Shown: in pieces, positions 23,958 through 28,581 of the stretch
Layout: each line of letters begins with the position of its first letter
Numbering within the stretch: position 1 is the stretch's first letter
DNA from: UMGS946 sp048421225
GTDB lineage: Bacteria > Bacillota > Clostridia > Christensenellales > CAG-138
Assembly (NCBI GenBank): GCA_048421225.1
Contig: DBFNRV010000042.1
Location: 1-28,581, forward strand
Length of the DNA stretch: 28,581 nt
Direction of reading: 5' to 3'
Made by a program: the position numbers and the translations under genes
The notes under the pieces: model-generated
Seen by the model: the letters and a program-made list of their open reading frames with translations, nothing else
What the model was told of the DNA's origin: nothing
Databases searched by the model: none

Positions 23958-25154
23958 CTATTCTTTAAATATGCCCTTCAATTTATTAAAAAATCCGCGA
24001 TTCTCAGCCCCGTTTTTTCCCTGCGGCACATCAATATCGCGTTCACTCATGACAAAATTCATTACCGAAAATGCGCTTGCGTAATTAGGCGAACTCAACC
24101 GCGGCATCCATGGCATGTTTACAGTAACGGGAGTTTTGAGGCGCCGCTCCAGATACTCGCAGCTTCCGCGCATCAACGCAATTCCTCCACCGGTAAGATA
24201 CGTCAGCCTACTTCCGTCAAGCGGCGCTCCCAATTCATCAGCCGCTTCTGAAATTAGCTCTATAAGTTCATCGGTCCTTGCCTCAATTATATCCTGTATG
24301 GCCGAATACTCAGCTCTAAACACACCCCTTTCGGGTATCCTTATGCTCTCTATACTGTCCTTATAGTCAAGAGAATAAACATACCTGCGCTTTAGACCCT
24401 CCGCAGCCGACATCGGTATATCAAAGCCGTATGCAAGATCGTTTGTAAAATGCATACCGCCCACCTCTAGAGTTTGTACACCTACCAGCACGGAATTTCT
24501 TATATTTATTACATCGGTATGAGTGTATCCGACGTCAACCAGAAGCGCGCCAGTCTGGCTGTATTGATCCGGAATCATAAATAGCCCTTCAGCCATGGGA
24601 ACGCTTATATATGTTTCCGCTACAAGCCCAATCTTTGAAAGCGCATCCGCCACCAAACGCTTATATGCGGTGCTGACATAAACGTGAGATACAAGCCCCC
24701 TTACATATTCGGCCGGCATACCAAGGGGCATGTCCAAACACGGTATACCCTCAAGCTCAAATTCAACAGGCGTACTGTGCATTAGCGCATAGCCCTCTAC
24801 AGCGCCATAATCAAACGAGGAGTCTATCATAGCGTCGATATCCCGCTGGGTTATCAACCCTTTCCGGCTCTCCACCCTTGCTTCGCCCTTTCTAAGGACC
24901 AGTTTTGAAAACGGTGCGCTTACTCCAACGGCAATATCCTTTACATGCCGTCTCGCGTCATCCTCCGCTTTTTCTATAGCTTCAATGATTGTGTTCTTCA
25001 GTTTCCGCTCATCCAAAAACGCGCCGTGCCGGTATCCCCTGTAGCCGCACACACCGGCGCCGTGTACAATAATCTCGCCTTTTTCATCCGGACTGCATAT
25101 TATACACAGTACCTTAGAGCTTCCAATATCAAGTATGGCGGTATGTTTACTCAT
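23958..25154 (-). CDS. ftsA: Divisome actin FtsA
   Basis: A 398-aa actin-fold protein that tethers FtsZ to the membrane. Visible: phosphate 1 LDIGSSKV (8-15), phosphate 2 VDVGYTHTDV, the adenosine motif YLTGGGIALMRG and an amphipathic C-terminal membrane helix GFFNKLKGIFKE. The sequence is rather divergent (phosphate 2 has GYTHTD instead of the usual GGGTTD pattern), but its position directly before ftsZ leaves little doubt. AGGAG lies six bases before the ATG. A separate promoter (25208-25236) lies in the 170-base gap after ftsQ, so ftsA-ftsZ can be expressed apart from the upstream wall genes. Confidence 0.94.
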   Translation of the reverse strand: MSKHTAILDIGSSKVLCIICSPDEKGEIIVHGAGVCGYRGYRHGAFLDERKLKNTIIEAIEKAEDDARRHVKDIAVGVSAPFSKLVLRKGEARVESRKGLITQRDIDAMIDSSFDYGAVEGYALMHSTPVEFELEGIPCLDMPLGMPAEYVRGLVSHVYVSTAYKRLVADALSKIGLVAETYISVPMAEGLFMIPDQYSQTGALLVDVGYTHTDVINIRNSVLVGVQTLEVGGMHFTNDLAYGFDIPMSAAEGLKRRYVYSLDYKDSIESIRIPERGVFRAEYSAIQDIIEARTDELIELISEAADELGAPLDGSRLTYLTGGGIALMRGSCEYLERRLKTPVTVNMPWMPRLSSPNYASAFSVMNFVMSERDIDVPQGKNGAENRGFFNKLKGIFKE

Positions 25155-25207
25155 CTAGTCTCCTGCCAATATGACCTTTTTTGCAGTCACAAGCTTCCTT
25201 TTCATCA

Positions 25208-25236
25208 ACTATATCATACGCTTAAAATCTGTGCAA
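25208..25236 (-). promoter_or_regulatory. Predicted sigma-A promoter of ftsA-ftsZ
   Basis: Minus strand: TTGCAC (25231-25236), 17 bases, TATAGT (25208-25213). The transcription start would fall about 47 bases before the ftsA ATG. Confidence 0.6.
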
Positions 25237-25324
25237 TAGGTACATGCTCATAAGCGTAATTGTTCATATATTTTTCACGGTTCGTCAATTTATCCTGCTC
25301 CTAATCGCCGCCGGTTGATCACGG

Positions 25325-26518
25325 TTAGGGCTCGGTTATATCCGGCGTATTGCTTGGAGCGACCTGCGGCGTTCCATGGTTTTCCGGTTCTCCAGCGCCA
25401 TACGTGGACTCCGGCGTAGGCGAAGGGGGCGCATCCGGATTTGGTGTTGCGTCAGGATCGTTTACATCATCTGTGGGCGACGGGCTCTGATCGGCGTCAG
25501 TCGGCGAAGGCTCAGCGGTCTTTACAGGGGAATATACTGGATTCCCATCCGCTGTTATCAAAAGCGTGCCGCTGTCAACACCCATGCTCTCAAGCTTTGG
25601 GAGAACCCGCAGCAGCTTGTCCAGCTTGAGGCCAAGCTTTTCAGGCTGACCAAGCTGTACCTTCACTCCCGCTGAAGTCACCAAGTATACGCTTAATGGA
25701 TTTGACACATCCACGCTTACCACTTTATCAAGTAAATGGCGTTCACTGAGATTATTCAATACCTCCATGAGTGTCGAAATATGGAAATCGTTTTCATTGC
25801 GGATACTCGTACCTAAGCCAAAGCCCATTGACGAAACTCCATATATCTTCAAAAGTCCTTCAACGCTTGACCTGTCGCCTATTTTAAGCACATTTCCCTC
25901 TTTGTCGATCAGTATCGACTCCTGAATGCCTATTAAAGCGGCTATAGCTTCATGCTCCTTTACCGATATGCGCACTGTATCAGGCATAACCCTCTCCACC
26001 GTTTCAACCGTGAAGTAGGGGTCCTCGTCAATAGAGCGCCTGATCCTATTCATATTCGCGGCAAGCATATGGTCCCCCTGCTTTATTCCCGCTAAATTCA
26101 GCAGGCGTTCCTTTGAATCGCCAGAAACTCCATTTATTTCAATGTTATCAATTCTAAGCCCAAAATAAGCTACGGCAAACACAGAAGCGATAACGATGGA
26201 GAACACCATAAGCCCAACCGCAAGCCGGCTGCCGCGCCTTTGCTTTCTGCCGCCTTTGTTTCCTTTGCCAGAAGTTTTGCTGCCAGTTGCGGTCTTTCTT
26301 GTTGAAGGATTTAAGGCGTCGCCTGCTTGTCCGGTTCGTCCAGGCGCGTGTCCCCTTTGGTATCTTTCCGCTTGCCTTGGCGCGGCTTTAAAAGCAGCGC
26401 TTTCATCAGGGCGTCTGCGTCTGTCATATTCAGGCGTGGTTACGGCCTTGCCAAATGGGATTATATCCCTGCCGTTCCGGGCGCCTCTTTTTTTCCCCTC
26501 ATCCGTGGGTCTATTCAT
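25325..26518 (-). CDS. ftsQ: Cell division protein FtsQ/DivIB
   Basis: A 397-aa bitopic divisome protein. It has a long, strongly basic cytoplasmic tail (1-97, many Arg/Lys/Gly), a transmembrane helix at about 98-120, a POTRA domain at about 121-190 (IDNIEINGVSGDSKERLL, then VERVMPDTVRISVKEHEA), a beta-rich FtsQ domain to about 330, and a Pro/Ser/Thr/Asp-rich tail (333-397). It bridges FtsB/L and the septal synthase. Bacillus DivIB is about 263 aa, so both tails are long additions. GAGGAG lies eight bases before the ATG. It starts 28 bases after murA on the same strand. The symbol divIB would be equally valid. Confidence 0.92.
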   Translation of the reverse strand: MNRPTDEGKKRGARNGRDIIPFGKAVTTPEYDRRRRPDESAAFKAAPRQAERYQRGHAPGRTGQAGDALNPSTRKTATGSKTSGKGNKGGRKQRRGSRLAVGLMVFSIVIASVFAVAYFGLRIDNIEINGVSGDSKERLLNLAGIKQGDHMLAANMNRIRRSIDEDPYFTVETVERVMPDTVRISVKEHEAIAALIGIQESILIDKEGNVLKIGDRSSVEGLLKIYGVSSMGFGLGTSIRNENDFHISTLMEVLNNLSERHLLDKVVSVDVSNPLSVYLVTSAGVKVQLGQPEKLGLKLDKLLRVLPKLESMGVDSGTLLITADGNPVYSPVKTAEPSPTDADQSPSPTDDVNDPDATPNPDAPPSPTPESTYGAGEPENHGTPQVAPSNTPDITEP

Positions 26519-26546
26519 CTTGCGTACTCCTCAAGCAACGGTTCTT

Positions 26547-27809
26547 TTATTCGTTTCCTTCGTCTTTGCGTATATCCGCTCCCAGCTGCGACATCATCAG
26601 GTCCAGGCGCTCATAGCCCCTATCTATATATTCGGAACCATATATAACGCTGTCCCCCTCCGCCGCAAGGGCTGCCAGCACCAGTGCCGCTCCGCCTCTT
26701 AGGTCCTTTGCGTTAACCACCGCGCCAGTAAGCTTTTCAACGCCGCGAACTACCGCGGTTCTGTCCTTCATCGTAATCTTAGCTCCCATCCGCGATAGCT
26801 CTGGGGCGCACTTAAACCTGTTTTCAAACACATTTTCAACAATTATACTTGTGCCGCTTGATACGCAGCAAAGCGCGAACATTTGCGACTGCATATCGGT
26901 TGGAAACCCGGGATATGGAAGCGTCTCAATGATTGCGATCTCACCAGGCCTTCCGTATGATCTCAGGTTAATCATGTCCTTGTCTGTATATATTTCGCAC
27001 CCTGCCTCCCTCAACTTGGAAAGTACGGATATCATGTGCGATGGTTCGGCATTTGTAAGCGTGATTTCACCTTTTGTCATAGCGGCGGCGCATAGAAGCG
27101 TTCCCGCTACGATCCTGTCGGGTATTATGCGATGCTCGGCCTCCCTCTTGCTGCAGCCCGATTTCACGTATATGGTTGAGGTTCCCGCACCCTTTATGTG
27201 AAATCCCTGTTTATTCATAAAGTTTTGAAGATCCACTATTTCAGGTTCTCTGGCAGCGTTGTATATTATGCTGTCTCCCTTAGCGGCTACGGCGGCCATC
27301 ATTATATTTTCGGTAGCGCCCACGCTCGGATAGTCCAGGTGTACTTCTGATCCGCGCATGTCGTCTCCAATACATTCTATACAGCCATGCTCTTCCTTTA
27401 TCAAAACGTTGAGCTTTGCAAGGCCGCTAAGATGCAGGTCTATTGGCCTGCTCCCTATCTCGCAACCCCCAGGATACGTAAAATGAGCCCTCTTAAATCT
27501 GCCGAGAACCGGGCCCAGCATAAAAATGGACGATCTTAGCCTCTTTGATATACTGGGCGGCATCGTATAGCTTTCGGCGCTTGACGGGTCTATATCTACC
27601 GTGTTCCCGTCCCTTTGAACCTTGCATCCCAGTGTGGCCAGAATTTCAAGCATATTGTCGGCGTCGGATATCTCAGGGCAATCATGCAGCCTGACATGTT
27701 CATCCGTAAGCAGACTAGCGGCAAATATAGGCAAAGCAGCGTTTTTGGCCCCACAGACGCGGAGTTTTCCATTAAGGCGCTTTCCTCCCGAGACTAAGAA
27801 TCTTCCCAT
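26547..27809 (-). CDS. murA: UDP-N-acetylglucosamine 1-carboxyvinyltransferase MurA
   Basis: Catalyses the first committed step of peptidoglycan synthesis, adding enolpyruvate from PEP to UDP-GlcNAc in the cytoplasm; it is the target of fosfomycin. Visible: GGKRLNGKLRVCGAKNAALP at the N-terminus with the catalytic Lys22, the catalytic Cys116 in GGCEIGSRPIDLHL (Cys form, fosfomycin-sensitive type), and the late PYPGFPTDMQSQ. The frame is open from a TTG at 27839, but AGGAG sits before a double ATG (27812/27809). The start at 27809 (MGRFLVSGG) gives 420 aa, the usual size and start for MurA. It lies between ftsW and ftsQ in the division cluster. Confidence 0.97.
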   Translation of the reverse strand: MGRFLVSGGKRLNGKLRVCGAKNAALPIFAASLLTDEHVRLHDCPEISDADNMLEILATLGCKVQRDGNTVDIDPSSAESYTMPPSISKRLRSSIFMLGPVLGRFKRAHFTYPGGCEIGSRPIDLHLSGLAKLNVLIKEEHGCIECIGDDMRGSEVHLDYPSVGATENIMMAAVAAKGDSIIYNAAREPEIVDLQNFMNKQGFHIKGAGTSTIYVKSGCSKREAEHRIIPDRIVAGTLLCAAAMTKGEITLTNAEPSHMISVLSKLREAGCEIYTDKDMINLRSYGRPGEIAIIETLPYPGFPTDMQSQMFALCCVSSGTSIIVENVFENRFKCAPELSRMGAKITMKDRTAVVRGVEKLTGAVVNAKDLRGGAALVLAALAAEGDSVIYGSEYIDRGYERLDLMMSQLGADIRKDEGNE

Positions 27810-27918
27810 CATTCTCCTCCCGCCCATCTTCTTTGACAATTACATAATATGCCTTGAATCCGGCGGATGTTCTTAGTTCGCCGATATAACTGAGTACGGT
27901 CGGGGCTGCCGAATGCTT

Positions 27919-28581
27919 TTATTTTACCGCCCTCAGATGTGCTTCCGCGGTGGCGGAGGGCGCCTTGGCATTTGTCTGTCTTCTTTCGACATATCTTGAG
28001 ATATTGAGCAGTATGCCCATTGCCGCCATAAAAAAGATCAGTGAAGTTCCGCCGGCGCTTACAAAAGGCAGGGTCTGCCCCGTGGTGGGGGCGCGCCCCG
28101 TCGCAACAAGAACATGTACGGCCGTTTGAATTGCTATTATGCTTGTTATTCCTCCCGCGAGCAGTGAGGCAAACCGGTCCTTAACGCTAAAGGCAATTTT
28201 GAATCCGCGGTAAATCACCAAACCATAAAGCGCGAGCAGCAGCACGCAGCCGACCCATCCAAGCTCCTCGCCGATTATGGCAAATATAAAGTCGCTTTCT
28301 CCATATGTAAGGAACAGCAGCTTTTGGCGGCTGAGGTTAAGCCCTCTGCCGAATAATCCGCCCGCACCAAGGGCATAGTAGGATTGAATCAACTGGTATC
28401 CGCTACCCGAAGGATCTTGCCATGGATCTAAAAACGTCGTTATCCGTGCTAAGCGGAATGAATCCTTGTCCAAAGCAAGCGGAAGTATAGCCAGGAGCGC
28501 CACAGCGCCTAAAAACGCAATATGTATCGGCCTTACCTCTCCTATGAACAGCATGATTACAAAAACTATTATTATTATAAG
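27919..28581 (-). CDS. FtsW/SpoVE/RodA-type SEDS protein, C-terminal part
   Basis: The gene runs off the right edge; the frame is open to the last base, so the N-terminus is missing. About 220 residues remain, with some six transmembrane segments. SEDS-family hallmarks: SGSGYQLIQSYYALGAGGLFG, FIFAIIGEELGW and LPFVSAGGTSLI. SEDS proteins are peptidoglycan glycosyltransferases that act with a class B PBP. The dcw position, directly before murA, supports FtsW or its sporulation relative SpoVE rather than RodA. The C-terminus is a short Ala/Arg-rich tail. No murG lies between this gene and murA (79 bases to the murA open frame). I give no symbol because ftsW and spoVE cannot be separated from this fragment. 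Confidence 0.93.
   Translation of the reverse strand, partial: LIIIIVFVIMLFIGEVRPIHIAFLGAVALLAILPLALDKDSFRLARITTFLDPWQDPSGSGYQLIQSYYALGAGGLFGRGLNLSRQKLLFLTYGESDFIFAIIGEELGWVGCVLLLALYGLVIYRGFKIAFSVKDRFASLLAGGITSIIAIQTAVHVLVATGRAPTTGQTLPFVSAGGTSLIFFMAAMGILLNISRYVERRQTNAKAPSATAEAHLRAVK

Overview
The window looks like a chromosome segment of a low-to-mid GC, Gram-positive member of the Clostridia. It carries a Firmicutes-type (class III) fructose-1,6-bisphosphatase, a stand-alone MreB/Mbl, a division and cell-wall (dcw) cluster ending in ftsA-ftsZ, lipobox-type lipoproteins, a class B sortase and AGGAGG ribosome binding sites. I cannot name the genus. Most of it is housekeeping. No phage, CRISPR array, tRNA or rRNA was seen.

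Left part (1-7.8 kb): a minus-strand pair (exoA and an unrecognised gene); a divergent strong sigma-A-type promoter driving a roughly 240-nt structured RNA and then a small eight-cysteine zinc-ribbon protein with a strong terminator; a MATE transporter; a lipid-anchored class B sortase with its own promoter; then, divergently, a Cthe_2159-type beta-helix carbohydrate-binding lipoprotein coupled by an ATGA overlap to a membrane-anchored metallophosphoesterase.

Middle part (7.8-22.5 kb): a tdh-kbl threonine-degradation operon behind a near-consensus promoter; a cell-wall NlpC/P60 hydrolase that appears to be leaderless; fbp; a short QueG-like double 4Fe-4S protein; a candidate short RNA; an MreB-like gene whose promoter is overlapped by a perfect palindrome of TACA-N2-TGTA type; a class A penicillin-binding protein; a GT2-GtrA fusion; and a HicB-like/DinB-like fusion. 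Two internally deleted IS3-family relics lie at 11.8-12.4 and 17.1-17.7 kb, each just beyond the 3' end of a minus-strand gene.

Right part (22.6-28.6 kb): read on the minus strand, ftsW/spoVE (cut by the window edge) - murA - ftsQ/divIB - ftsA - ftsZ, with an extra promoter in front of ftsA and a terminator after ftsZ. murG is not between ftsW and murA.

Cell-envelope genes predominate: lipid II flippase/polymerase family, MurA, divisome, MreB, class A PBP, NlpC/P60, sortase and polyprenyl-glycosyl transfer. The most unusual items are the structured RNA with its zinc-ribbon gene, the palindrome on the mreB promoter, the hairpin-masked transposase start in the IS relics, the leaderless hydrolase gene and the HicB-DinB fusion. 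I found no clearly new multi-gene system.
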